Assembly (NCBI RefSeq): GCF_004364555.1
Contig: NZ_SOAM01000002.1
Location: forward strand, 62,001 to 126,000
DNA length: 64,000 nt
Direction: 5' to 3'
DNA from: Amnibacterium kyonggiense
Lineage (GTDB): Bacteria > Actinomycetota > Actinomycetes > Actinomycetales > Microbacteriaceae
Part shown: piece by piece, positions 8,995-17,051 of the stretch
How the letters are laid out: each line of letters starts with the position of its first letter
Numbering within the stretch: the stretch's first letter is position 1
The notes under the pieces: model-generated
What the model was told of the DNA's origin: nothing
Seen by the model: only the letters and a program-made list of their open reading frames with translations
Databases searched by the model: none
Position numbers and translations under genes: made by a program

Positions 8995-10047
8995 TCAGCG
9001 TGCGGTCGCCGCCGCGGCGCGGCCAGGGACCTTCGTCGTGCGGTCGCGGGACGGCCGGATCGGCGGCCGCCGCTGCTCGACCGGTCGTTCGACGACCGGG
9101 AGCGACGGCGACGCGGCGCCCGGGCGGAGGATGCCGGCCCGGGACCCGACGTGCCGCAGCACCGATGCGGCGTTCGCGGCGCCGAACGCGATGCAGGACG
9201 AGACGGGCTCCCCGAGCGCCAGGCGGGCGAGGAACCCGGAGGCGAACGCGTCGCCGCAGCCGGTCGTGTCCACGACCTCCCGCGCCGCGCTGATGCCCGC
9301 GGCGTAGAGCCGGGAGCCGTCGCAGAAGGACGCCCCGCGGGCCCCGTCGGTCACGAGCGCGGCCGGCCCCGTCCGGGACAGCGCGACGGCGAGCTCGTCC
9401 GGGTCCTGCTCGACGCAGCCGAGCAGCAGCCTCGCCTCGTCGGCGTTCACCGCGACGACGTCGCAGCGCGGCAGCATCGGCAGCAGCGCCCGGAGCAGCG
9501 CCAGCTCCGTCCCCGCCGGGTTCAGCAGCACCCGCGTCCCGAACGCGTTCGCGACCGCGAGCGCGTCGCCGAGGAGGCGCATGTCGCCGGCGAGCGACGA
9601 GAGGTAGAGCCAGTCGGCGCCCGCGATCGGCTCGAGGTCGAGGCGCGCGCCGAAGGCGGACGGCAGGGTCCCGCGCTCGTTCAGGATGGTGCGCTCGCCC
9701 GACGGGGCGAGCAGCACGACGGAGACGCTCGCGGTGCGGCCGGGCTCCACGAGGACGTGCGTGACGTCCACCCCGTCGTCGCGGAGGGCCTCGAGGATGC
9801 GCGTGCTCGCCTCGTCCTCGCCGAGCGCCCACAGGAAGCGGCTCCGCAGCCCCTGCCAGGCGAAGGTGGTCGCCGCGTTCGCCGCGTTGCCGCCGGTGGT
9901 GACGACGAGGTCGTCGAGGTCCAGCTTGGCGCCGAGCGGCAGCACCAGCACGCGGCCGCCCGGGCCGGGGCGCGGCACGAAGTCGCGCGCCGAGCGGAGG
10001 AACACGTCCTGCGTCGCCTTGCCGAGCGAGACGATCGTGACCGGCAC
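8995..10047 (-). CDS. PfkB-family carbohydrate kinase
   Basis: This 350-residue kinase has the N-terminal glycine motif TTGGNAANAA near residue 51 and the C-terminal PfkB signature DTTGCGDAFASGF, whose Asp is the catalytic base. It probably phosphorylates a sugar or sugar phosphate with ATP. A PfkB-type kinase (Rv2029c) is also a DosR target in M. tuberculosis, so the setting is similar. GTG 10047 lies 3 nt after the stop of a 32-codon leader ORF, which suggests coupled translation. The last ~40 residues are Arg/Pro-rich and overlap the BON promoter. Confidence 0.83.
   Translation of the reverse strand: MPVTIVSLGKATQDVFLRSARDFVPRPGPGGRVLVLPLGAKLDLDDLVVTTGGNAANAATTFAWQGLRSRFLWALGEDEASTRILEALRDDGVDVTHVLVEPGRTASVSVVLLAPSGERTILNERGTLPSAFGARLDLEPIAGADWLYLSSLAGDMRLLGDALAVANAFGTRVLLNPAGTELALLRALLPMLPRCDVVAVNADEARLLLGCVEQDPDELAVALSRTGPAALVTDGARGASFCDGSRLYAAGISAAREVVDTTGCGDAFASGFLARLALGEPVSSCIAFGAANAASVLRHVGSRAGILRPGAASPSLPVVERPVEQRRPPIRPSRDRTTKVPGRAAAATAR
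9026..9040 (-). promoter_or_regulatory. DosR-like box of BON gene 1, inside pfkB
   Basis: The plus strand reads GGGACCTTCGTCGTG, the weaker half-site facing away from the usual side. On the minus strand CACGCT follows after 23 bp and the ATG 6 nt later. It lies within the coding end of pfkB. Confidence 0.65.
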
Positions 10048-10050
10048 GGC

Positions 10051-10149
10051 TCACGCCCCCGGGGCGGGCGGGCGGGGCGACGGCGCTCCGGGGAGGACCG
10101 CTGCGAGCGCGCCCGTGTCACGCACCGTTCGCACCCCGCGCGTCCTCAT
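10051..10149 (-). CDS. 32-residue leader ORF before pfkB
   Basis: ATG 10149 follows an excellent GGAGGAGG ribosome site. The frame ends 3 nt before the pfkB GTG. The peptide begins MRTRGVRTVRD and ends SPRPPAPGA, without any hydrophobic segment. The promoter is the divergent side of box 10205-10219: -10 TACCGT at 10176-10181, 23 bp from the box. It may couple or regulate pfkB translation rather than make a functional peptide. Confidence 0.5.
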   Translation of the reverse strand: MRTRGVRTVRDTGALAAVLPGAPSPRPPAPGA

Positions 10150-10204
10150 CGGTCCTCCTCCGGAGCGTCGGCCCGACGGTAGGCCCGGGCCGCACTGCGC
10201 GCAG

Positions 10205-10219
10205 GGGTCTTTCGCCCCT
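10205..10219. promoter_or_regulatory. Bidirectional DosR-like box, pfkB / PNPOx gene 2
   Basis: GGGTCTTTCGCCCCT serves both sides. Rightward, GACACT (10241-10246) follows after 21 bp. Leftward, TACCGT (10176-10181 on the minus strand) follows after 23 bp. Confidence 0.78.
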
Positions 10220-10273
10220 GCTGCGGCCCGGCACCGCCCGGACACTGAGAGCCCGGACGAGGAGAGGGACGCG

Positions 10274-10723
10274 ATGGACGGCACGGCGGTCGACCCCGAG
10301 GAGCGCGTCGAGCACCTCGACGAGCACGAGTGCTGGCGGCGGCTGCTCGCGAACCAGGTCGGGCGGATCGCCTTCATGTCCGAGGACCGGATCGAGATCG
10401 TCCCGATCAACTACGTCGTCCGCGACCGCCGCCTCGTGATGCGGACGTCGCCGCACACGCCGCTGATCTGGACGCGGCACCACGCCGTCCCGTTCGAGGT
10501 CGACGGCTGGGACCGCACGACCGCCTGGAGCGTCATCGCCCGCGGCGACGTGGAGCGCTCCGACGACCCGGGCGCGCTGGCGCTCGAGCGCGAGATCGGC
10601 CTGGCGCCGTGGGCGCCCGACGAGCGCGGCCCGCGCGACGCGCTCGCGGTGCTGACGGTCCACGAGCTGACGGGACGGGCGTTCCACCGCCGGGTCGACG
10701 AGCAGGCGCGCTGGTTCTGGTGA
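10274..10723 (+). CDS. PNPOx-like split-barrel protein 2
   Basis: This 149-residue paralogue of the proteins at 8022 and 11756 has the same core: EHLDEHECWRRLLANQVGRIAF, IVPINYVVRDRRLVM and VPFEVDGWDRTTAWSVIARG. It ends with an aromatic DEQARWFW tail. The fold binds flavin-like cofactors or heme, and its role is unknown. The -10 GACACT lies 27 nt upstream, and GAGAGGG precedes the ATG. Confidence 0.82.
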   Translation: MDGTAVDPEERVEHLDEHECWRRLLANQVGRIAFMSEDRIEIVPINYVVRDRRLVMRTSPHTPLIWTRHHAVPFEVDGWDRTTAWSVIARGDVERSDDPGALALEREIGLAPWAPDERGPRDALAVLTVHELTGRAFHRRVDEQARWFW

Positions 10724-10732
10724 CCGCCGCGA

Positions 10733-10747
10733 GGGACCTTCTGCCCT
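10733..10747 (+). promoter_or_regulatory. DosR-like box of Usp gene 10782
   Basis: GGGACCTTCTGCCCT is followed after 22 bp by GACCCT (10770-10775), then 6 nt to ATG 10782. A leaderless mRNA is predicted. Confidence 0.85.
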
Positions 10748-10781
10748 GGCGCTGACGGGGCCCGCTCACGACCCTCGCAGC

Positions 10782-11726
10782 ATGAGCGACTCGAACCCCT
10801 CCCGGCCGTCGGACCACCGGCCCCGCGTCGTCGTCGGCGTCGACGGCTCGGCCGACTCCGTCGCCGCGCTGCGCGCGGGGGAGTGGGCGGCCGCGGCCCG
10901 CGGCGGGGAGCTCGTCGCCGTGGTGGCGTGGGGCGTCCCGATGATCGTGCCGCGCGCGCCGATCGTGATCCCGGACCTGCGGGAGGCCGCGGCGACGCTG
11001 CTGCAGGAGGCCCTCGTCGACGCCTTCCACGGCCGGTGCGTCGTCCCCGTGCGCACCGTGATCGTGCAGGGCGGACCGGCCGACGTCCTGGTCGAGGAGA
11101 GCCGGACGGCCGACCTGCTCGTCGTCGGCAGCCGGGGGCACGGCGGCTTCGTGGGCCTGCTCATCGGGTCGGTGAGCATGGCCTGCGCGATGCACGCGCA
11201 CTGCCCGGTCCTCGTCATGCACGGCGGCGACCGCGCGCCGGACGCGGAATCGCCCAGCGGCGGCCGCGTGGTCGTCGGCGTCGGCGGCGCCGCGTCGGCG
11301 ACCGCGGTGCTGCGCGCCGCGACGGAAGCCGCCGCCGAGATGGACGCCGAGCTGGACGCGGTCGCCGCATGGGAGGACACGACGATGTACGCCGACGCCT
11401 ACGTCGACTTCCGCAGCGAGGTCCAGGACCAGGCACAGCGGGAGCTCGACGACGCCGTCGCGGCCGCGTTCCGGGACGACCGGCCGCCGCGCCTGCACCC
11501 GAGCCTGCGCGAAGGGCCGACCGCGCGGGTGCTCATCGAGGCGAGCGCCGACGCGGACCTGCTCGTCGTCGGCCGGGCGGGGCACCGGGAGCTCGCCGGG
11601 CTGCTGCTCGGCTCGGTGGCGCTGCCCGTGGCCGCGCACGCGAAGTGCCCGGTGCTCGTCGTGCCCGCCGAGCCCGTGCCGGCGAAGCGCACGAGCGGCG
11701 CGAAGCGCGAGGCCGCGACCGTCTGA
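10782..11726 (+). CDS. Tandem universal stress protein, ATP-binding type
   Basis: This 314-residue protein has two Usp domains. Both keep the ATP-binding motif G-x2-G-x9-G-S: GSRGHGG...GS at residues 116-130, and GRAGHRE...GS in the second half. Only this protein and the one at 27416 look like fully classical Usp proteins here. M. tuberculosis Rv2623, a DosR target, has the same two-domain layout. The PNPOx gene at 11756 follows after 29 bp and is probably co-transcribed. Confidence 0.9.
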   Translation: MSDSNPSRPSDHRPRVVVGVDGSADSVAALRAGEWAAAARGGELVAVVAWGVPMIVPRAPIVIPDLREAAATLLQEALVDAFHGRCVVPVRTVIVQGGPADVLVEESRTADLLVVGSRGHGGFVGLLIGSVSMACAMHAHCPVLVMHGGDRAPDAESPSGGRVVVGVGGAASATAVLRAATEAAAEMDAELDAVAAWEDTTMYADAYVDFRSEVQDQAQRELDDAVAAAFRDDRPPRLHPSLREGPTARVLIEASADADLLVVGRAGHRELAGLLLGSVALPVAAHAKCPVLVVPAEPVPAKRTSGAKREAATV

Positions 11727-11755
11727 CCGGCGGCCCGCGAGGGAGGAGGCGGACG

Positions 11756-12187
11756 ATGTCGGACGTCGAGAGCGATCCGGTCGCCCTGCTCACCGAGGAG
11801 GACTGCTGGGCGCTGCTGGAACGCGGTGCCCTCGGCCGCCTCGCCGTCGCGGTCGACGGCGTCGTCGACCTGTACCCCGTGAACTACGCCGTGGACCGAC
11901 GGCGGATCCTCTTCAAGACCAACCCGGGCACGAAGCTCGCCGCGCTGACGGTGAACCGGCACGTCGCGTTCGAGATCGACGGCACCGACGAGCAGAGCGC
12001 GTGGAGCGTCGTCGTGAAGGGCGAGGCGCGACCGCTCGAGACGATGGCGGAGCAGTTCGACGCGGAGCGGCTCCCGATCGTGTCCTGGCTGCCCACGGCG
12101 AAGTCGCGGGTGGTCGTCCTGGTGCCGACCTCGGTGAGCGGCCGCGGCTTCCTCCGCGGCGAGGAACCCGACGCCGCCTGGTACTGA
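11756..12187 (+). CDS. PNPOx-like split-barrel protein 3
   Basis: This 143-residue protein has LLTEEDCWALLERGALGRLAVAV, DLYPVNYAVDRRRILF and VAFEIDGTDEQSAWSVVVKGEA, the pattern shared with 8022 and 10274. The N-terminal block resembles the many actinobacterial PNPOx-like proteins next to Usp genes. ATG 11756 follows GGGAGGAGG. It has no own box and is likely read through from the Usp gene upstream. Confidence 0.85.
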   Translation: MSDVESDPVALLTEEDCWALLERGALGRLAVAVDGVVDLYPVNYAVDRRRILFKTNPGTKLAALTVNRHVAFEIDGTDEQSAWSVVVKGEARPLETMAEQFDAERLPIVSWLPTAKSRVVVLVPTSVSGRGFLRGEEPDAAWY

Positions 12188-12194
12188 CCAGCCG

Positions 12195-12209
12195 GGGACC
12201 TTTTCCCCT
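12195..12209 (+). promoter_or_regulatory. DosR-like box of the deiminase-like gene
   Basis: GGGACCTTTTCCCCT is followed after 22 bp by GAGCCT (12232-12237), then 7 nt to ATG 12245. A leaderless mRNA is predicted. Confidence 0.85.
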
Positions 12210-12244
12210 GTGTCGACGACGACCGCGAGCGGAGCCTGCAGGCC

Positions 12245-13498
12245 ATGAGGACGACGGAAGCCGCGAGCCCCCGCCCAGCGCCTCCGGGCCTCATGACCGC
12301 GGAGGGCGGCGACCGGTCGCTCCGACCCTTCACCGGCACCGAGGCCGGCGTGCACTCGGAGATCGGGGTGCTCCGGGCGGCCATGCTCGACACCGCGGTC
12401 CGTCATCCCGCGCTGGGGGAGCGATCGGTCGACGCGCTCGCCGCGGCGCTGCATGACCGGGGCATCCGGGTGCTGGGGCTGCGCGACCTGCTGGTCGACC
12501 TGCTGGGATCGCTCGACGCGCGTCGTGGGCTCGTGAGCGCCGTCGTCGACGCGGCCGCGACCACGCCGGTCGCGGCGCGGCGCCTGCGCCGCCTGCTGCT
12601 CGACCTGGAGCCGGAGGCCGCGGTCCGCGCGCTGCAGGCGGGGCTGCCGGCGCGGGACTGGGACCGGGTGCACAGCCCGTCCGACCGCGACCGCTTCTTG
12701 CTGCCGCCGCTGCCGACCGCGCGATCGCTGCGATCGACCGCCGTGGTCGCGGGGCGGCGGATCCTCCCCGCCCTGCCGGGGCCGGGGCAGACGGAGGCGC
12801 GGCGGTCGGTCGCGCTGACGTCGACGATCCAGCGGCTGCACCCGGCGCTGCTCAGCCTCCGGCCCATCCGCTACCGCGCCGATCCCGACCTCCGACGCAG
12901 CGCCGCGCAGCTCGACGGCGACGACGTCCTGCTCGTCGACGACGCGGTCGTCGTCGGCATCGGGCACCGCTCGAGCGCGCACGGCGCGCGGCAGCTGGCG
13001 AGGACCCTGCTCGAGCTCGACGTGGTCCGCGCCGTCGTCGTCGTGACGCTGCCGCGCGACCCGCTGCTCGATCGGCTCGACCGGGTGGTCGGGGTCGTCG
13101 ACGACGGCGTCGCCGTCGTGCACGCCGCCGCGGTGCGGGACGACCTGCGGACCTGGACGCTGCGCCTGGACCCGCACGGCCGGCTCACCGCCGCCGACCC
13201 CGTCGCCTTCCGCGACGTGCTCGGGCCCGTGCTGGGGATCGGGCGGCCGATCGTCCTCACCGGCGGCGTCGGACCGGCCGACCTCCTGCCGCTCGAGCCG
13301 GGGGCGCTGCTGACCTCCGCCGGGCCCGACGACCCCGCGGTCCGGATGCTGCGGCGCCGGGACGTCGAGGTGTGCCGGATCGAAGGCGCGATGAGCCCGG
13401 CGGGCGGCATCCGCCGGCTGGTGCAGCCGGTGCAGCGCGACCGGGTGCGGTCCGTCGACCGCACCGACCAGGAGCAGGACCGAGCAGTGAGGAGCTGA
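12245..13498 (+). CDS. Arginine-deiminase-like protein, probably inactive
   Basis: This 417-residue protein follows the arginine deiminase (ArcA) layout: GVHSEIGVLR at 35-44, a PLP segment at 155-157, LDGDDV at 223-228 and RLDRVVGVVD at 277-286. Against the ArcA family, the catalytic residues are changed. The FTRD Asp becomes Ser. The EGGD Glu becomes Asp224. The HLDT His becomes Arg277. The CMSCP catalytic Cys position holds Gln394. It is therefore unlikely to convert arginine to citrulline and may have a binding or scaffold role. It heads an operon with two Usp genes. Confidence 0.75.
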   Translation: MRTTEAASPRPAPPGLMTAEGGDRSLRPFTGTEAGVHSEIGVLRAAMLDTAVRHPALGERSVDALAAALHDRGIRVLGLRDLLVDLLGSLDARRGLVSAVVDAAATTPVAARRLRRLLLDLEPEAAVRALQAGLPARDWDRVHSPSDRDRFLLPPLPTARSLRSTAVVAGRRILPALPGPGQTEARRSVALTSTIQRLHPALLSLRPIRYRADPDLRRSAAQLDGDDVLLVDDAVVVGIGHRSSAHGARQLARTLLELDVVRAVVVVTLPRDPLLDRLDRVVGVVDDGVAVVHAAAVRDDLRTWTLRLDPHGRLTAADPVAFRDVLGPVLGIGRPIVLTGGVGPADLLPLEPGALLTSAGPDDPAVRMLRRRDVEVCRIEGAMSPAGGIRRLVQPVQRDRVRSVDRTDQEQDRAVRS

Positions 13499-13500
13499 GC

Positions 13501-14457
13501 ATGTACGAGAGCGTCGTGATCGGGTGGGACGGGAGCCCGGCGTCGGAGGAGGCGCTGCGCTGGGCGAGCCGGCGCCCGCTCGGCGACCGGTACCGGCTGC
13601 TCCACGTCGTCGACGACCGGCGGGCGCGGGAGGACGACGCGTCGCCGCTCGACCTCGAGGCGGCGGCCGACCGGGCGCTGCAGGCCCGGGTGGCGCAGGC
13701 CGCGCTCGACGCCCCGTTCCTGCGGGTGATCGGCGAGATCGCGGTCGGGCACCGCAAGGACGAGCTCGAGCGGCGCACCGGCCGCTCGGCCGTGCTCGTG
13801 CTCGGCTCCGACCGGTCGCCGGGCGTCGTGGATCGGCTGCGCTGGAACGTCGCGACCCGGATCGCCTCGCGGGCGCACGGCCCGGTCATCGTCGTGCCGC
13901 CCGGCGCGGCGGATCGGCGCGGGCCGGTGGTGGCGGGCGTCGACGGCACGAGCGCCGCCCGTGCGGCGGCGCTCCGCGCGGCCGAGTTCGCGGAGGCGAC
14001 GAGCGCGCCGCTCGTGCTCCTGCACGCCTGGCAGGCGGTCGGCGAGCCCGACGTGCCGCCGGAGCCGCCGGAGGACGACGGCATCGGCGTCGACCGCGAG
14101 GTGCCGGGCGAGGACGTGCCGTCGAGGACCGTGGAGCACGCGCACGCCGCCGTGCTCGACGCGGTGCTGCAGGAGGTGCGCGCGGCGCATCCGACCCTCC
14201 GCGTGACGGGGCGCCTGGTCCACGAGTCGGCGCCCGTCGCGCTGCGGGAGGCCGCCGCGGACGCCGGCCTGCTCGTCCTCGGACGCCACGGGCGGTGGTC
14301 GTCCTCCGCCGTGCTGCTCGGCTCGATCACGCACGCCATGCTCCTCGCCGGCGTCGCGCCGCTGCTCGTCGTCGGCCGGCAGGACGTGCCGGTGCCGGTG
14401 CCGCCGCTCCCGGCCCCCGCGGAGGTCGAGGGCAGCAGCCGCCAGGTGATCGGCTGA
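13501..14457 (+). CDS. Tandem universal stress protein
   Basis: This 318-residue protein has two Usp domains. The N-terminal domain starts MYESVVIGWDGSPASEEAL, but its glycine motif is degraded (GSDRSPGVVD). The C-terminal domain keeps G-x2-G-x9-G-S as GRHGRWSSSAVLLGS. One ATP site is thus predicted. An acidic, Pro-rich insertion follows the middle of domain 2. The ATG lies 2 nt after the stop of the deiminase-like gene, whose end supplies the GAGGAG site. Confidence 0.87.
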   Translation: MYESVVIGWDGSPASEEALRWASRRPLGDRYRLLHVVDDRRAREDDASPLDLEAAADRALQARVAQAALDAPFLRVIGEIAVGHRKDELERRTGRSAVLVLGSDRSPGVVDRLRWNVATRIASRAHGPVIVVPPGAADRRGPVVAGVDGTSAARAAALRAAEFAEATSAPLVLLHAWQAVGEPDVPPEPPEDDGIGVDREVPGEDVPSRTVEHAHAAVLDAVLQEVRAAHPTLRVTGRLVHESAPVALREAAADAGLLVLGRHGRWSSSAVLLGSITHAMLLAGVAPLLVVGRQDVPVPVPPLPAPAEVEGSSRQVIG

Positions 14458-14488
14458 TGCACGGCCGTGGGCACGGGCCGGGTGCGCG

Positions 14489-15355
14489 GTGACGGAGGAG
14501 GTCCTCGTCGGCTGGGACGGCTCGGCGGCGGCGACCCGCGCCGCGGCGTGGGCCGCCGCCCGGCTGCCCGGCCGCGGGCGGCTGCACCTGCTCCGCGTCC
14601 ACCCGGCGGCCGGGGGCGAGGACGAGGTGCGTGCCGCGCTCGACGAGCTGATCGCCGCCCTGGGCTCGGTGCATCCCGGCCTCGCGATCGCCGGCCGGAT
14701 CGAGCGCGGCGATCCGCTGCGCGTCCTCGCCGACGCGTCGGCGCCGGGGACCGAGCTCGTCGTCGGCACGCGGGTGCGGCCGGAGCATCCGGCGACGGCG
14801 CGGCGGGAGCTCGCCGTCCGGCTCGCCGCGGCGGCGCGCGGCACCGTCGTCGTGGTCCCGGACGTCCAACCCGCGGAGCCCGGCGACCGGGTGGTCGTGG
14901 GGGTCGACGGCGTCGCGTCGGTCGACGTCGCGCTCGCCGCCGCGCGCGAGGCGACCCGGCTGCGGCAGCCGCTGCTCGTCGTGCACGCCTGGTGGGAGCG
15001 GATCGGCTGGGACGCCCTGCTGCCGTTCCGCGCCGACGTGATCGACCGGCTGGCGACCGAGCACCGGGCGGTGCTCGACGAGGAGGCCGACGCCGTCGTG
15101 CGGCGCTTCCCGTCGCTCGAGGTCACCCGGGTGGCCGTCCACGCGCCGGCGGTCGACGCGCTCGCCGATGCGAGCCGGTACGCCTCGCTCGTCGTCCTCG
15201 GCCGGCACACGGGCGCCGTCGCCGTGCCCGCGCTGCTCGGCACGACCGCGCTCGGCGTGCTGCGCCGGCGCACCAGGCCGACCATGATCGTGGGCGCGCC
15301 GGTCGTGCCGCCGGCCGCGCCCGAACGGGCGGACCGGGCCGACGCCGTCGTCTGA
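14489..15355 (+). CDS. Tandem universal stress protein, degenerate ATP motifs
   Basis: This 288-residue protein has two Usp domains (EEVLVGWDGSAAATRAAAWAA and VVVGVDGVASVDVALAAA). The first glycine motif is lost (GTRVRPEHPATA). The second is altered to GRHTGAVAVPALLGTTA, with the second Gly missing. It is closest to the Usp at 56600, which has GRHDGVIAVPALLGTSG and the same HAWWE motif. GTG 14489 is third in the operon that starts at 12245. Confidence 0.85.
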   Translation: MTEEVLVGWDGSAAATRAAAWAAARLPGRGRLHLLRVHPAAGGEDEVRAALDELIAALGSVHPGLAIAGRIERGDPLRVLADASAPGTELVVGTRVRPEHPATARRELAVRLAAAARGTVVVVPDVQPAEPGDRVVVGVDGVASVDVALAAAREATRLRQPLLVVHAWWERIGWDALLPFRADVIDRLATEHRAVLDEEADAVVRRFPSLEVTRVAVHAPAVDALADASRYASLVVLGRHTGAVAVPALLGTTALGVLRRRTRPTMIVGAPVVPPAAPERADRADAVV

Positions 15356-15366
15356 CGGCGACCGGC

Positions 15367-16047
15367 TCACGGCACGATGCGGATCCGGTCGTGCACCATC
15401 GTCACGTTCGGCGACGCCCACGCGGCGACCACGGCCTGCCGGCGCTCCGCGTCCGACCGGACGGACCCCTCGAGGACCACCTCGGTGCCGTCGACGCGGA
15501 CGGCGATCGTGCCGGCGTCGACGGCGGCGCTGCGCACGAGCGCGGCGCGGATCCGGTCCGCCGCGTCGGCCGAGGACGGACGCGGCGTCAGCACGATCCG
15601 GTTCTCCACCCGGCGCACGCCGCCCAGCCGCTCCACGGTCCGCGTCGCCGCCTCCCGCTCGGCGTGCCAGGCGGTCGTCCCCGTCAGGATGATCACGCCG
15701 TCCCGCACCGCCGGGTGCACGTCGGCCGGCACCCCCGCCGTGCGCCGCAGCGCCGCGACGACCCGGTCGAGCAGGACCTCGTCCGTCAGCCCCGTCGGCG
15801 GCGCCGTCCGGAGCCGGTCGACGACGCCGACGACGCCCCGCACCCGGAACACCGCTTTGCGCACCTGGGCGTCCTCCGCGGCGTCGCGCACGGCGCCGTC
15901 CAGCCGCACCACCCCGGCCTCGGCGGAGACGCCGATGCCGCTCGCGTCGATCTGCGGCGACCAGTCGAGCTCGTCGCGCACGGCTCGCTGCAGCTCCGCG
16001 TCGTCCGGCCACTCGGCGGGACGGTGCAGGGCCCTCGTGCTCGTCAT
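15367..16047 (-). CDS. BON-domain protein 2, three repeats
   Basis: This 226-residue protein has three BON repeats, around GVVRLDGAVRDAAED, GVIILTGTTAWHAER and EVVLEGSVRSDAERR. The C-terminal motif AAWASPNVTMVHDRIRI is shared with BON proteins at 26633, 29732 and 46789. No signal peptide or membrane segment is seen, so it is probably cytoplasmic. The ATG lies 6 nt after the -10 CACAGT (16054-16059), so a leaderless mRNA is predicted. Confidence 0.83.
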   Translation of the reverse strand: MTSTRALHRPAEWPDDAELQRAVRDELDWSPQIDASGIGVSAEAGVVRLDGAVRDAAEDAQVRKAVFRVRGVVGVVDRLRTAPPTGLTDEVLLDRVVAALRRTAGVPADVHPAVRDGVIILTGTTAWHAEREAATRTVERLGGVRRVENRIVLTPRPSSADAADRIRAALVRSAAVDAGTIAVRVDGTEVVLEGSVRSDAERRQAVVAAWASPNVTMVHDRIRIVP

Positions 16048-16081
16048 GGCCGCACTGTGACCGCCCGGCGGACGCGGGGGA

Positions 16082-16096
16082 CCGGGCGAAGGTCCC
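16082..16096 (-). promoter_or_regulatory. DosR-like box of BON gene 2
   Basis: On the minus strand it reads GGGACCTTCGCCCGG, followed after 22 bp by CACAGT (16054-16059), then 6 nt to ATG 16047. Confidence 0.85.
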
Positions 16097-16117
16097 GACC
16101 GCTGCTCCGGGGGACGC

Positions 16118-16132
16118 AGGACCTTCGCCCGT
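16118..16132 (+). promoter_or_regulatory. DosR-like box of Usp gene 16188
   Basis: AGGACCTTCGCCCGT is followed after 23 bp by GACGCT (16156-16161). The leader contains a GGAGGAG site before GTG 16188. Confidence 0.83.
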
Positions 16133-16187
16133 GTCGCCGCCGGGGCGAGGACGGCGACGCTGGCCCCGCATCGATGGAGGAGACCCT

Positions 16188-17039
16188 GTGATCGGACGCG
16201 TCGTCGTCGCCTGGAACGGTTCGGCCCGCGCGCACGCCGCGCTCGACTGGGCGGTCGGCAGGAGCACCACCTCGTCGGTGCAGCTCCTCCGCGCGCTCGG
16301 CACCGGCGGCGGAGGGTTCGACATCGAGTGGTCGTGCCGGATGGCCATGGAGGCCGAGGCGCAGCGGGTCCGGGAACGGCGCCCGGACGTCGACGTCGAG
16401 ATCGCGGTGGTGCACGAGGACGTCGAGCAGGTGCTCGAGGACGCGGCCGTGCCCGGATCCCTGCTCGCGATCGGGACCGGCGGCGCCGCCGCGCGCCTCC
16501 TGCCGCACCGGACGGCGCTGCTCGCGCGGATCGCCCGCAGCGCGCGGGGCCCCGTGGTGCTCGTGCCGGTGCACCGGCGCACGACCGGGCCCGTCGTCGC
16601 GGCGGTCGATGCGACGGCGGCCGGCGTCGCCGCCGCCGGGCTCGCGGCCGAGGAGGCCGTCGCCCAGGGCGAGTCCGTGGTCCTCCTGCACGTGCACGAC
16701 GGTGCGCCCGACTCCGGCTGGCCCGGCGGGTCCCTCGACGCCTGCGCGACCGAGCTCGGCGACCGCTTCCCGCACCTCCTCGTCCGGCGCCGGATCGTCC
16801 GCGGCGGCGTCGGTCAGGAGATCGAGCGCGCGATGCCGGAGGCGTCGATGCTCGTCCTCGGCCGCCACGACCTCCGGGGCCCGGGCGCCGTGATCGAGCA
16901 GGACGCGGTGCACGGCGCACCGTGTCCCGTGCTGCTCGTCCGCGCCCTCGACGCGGAGTCCCCGGCCGGGGCGACGACCACGACCACGACCACGAACACG
17001 AACACGACCGGGACGGTCCGGCGCACGGCGGTGGGCTGA
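16188..17039 (+). CDS. Tandem universal stress protein with Thr-rich tail
   Basis: This 283-residue protein has two Usp domains (RVVVAWNGSARAHAALDWA and GPVVAAVDATAAGVAAAG). Neither keeps a full ATP motif: the first reads GTGGAAARLLPHRT, the second GRHDLRGPGAVIEQD. The C-terminus is a low-complexity tail, ATTTTTTTNTNTTGT, encoded by an ACC/ACG/AAC triplet run that could vary in length. GTG 16188 follows ATGGAGGAG with good spacing. Confidence 0.85.
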   Translation: MIGRVVVAWNGSARAHAALDWAVGRSTTSSVQLLRALGTGGGGFDIEWSCRMAMEAEAQRVRERRPDVDVEIAVVHEDVEQVLEDAAVPGSLLAIGTGGAAARLLPHRTALLARIARSARGPVVLVPVHRRTTGPVVAAVDATAAGVAAAGLAAEEAVAQGESVVLLHVHDGAPDSGWPGGSLDACATELGDRFPHLLVRRRIVRGGVGQEIERAMPEASMLVLGRHDLRGPGAVIEQDAVHGAPCPVLLVRALDAESPAGATTTTTTTNTNTTGTVRRTAVG

Positions 17040-17051
17040 GCGCGGACCACG

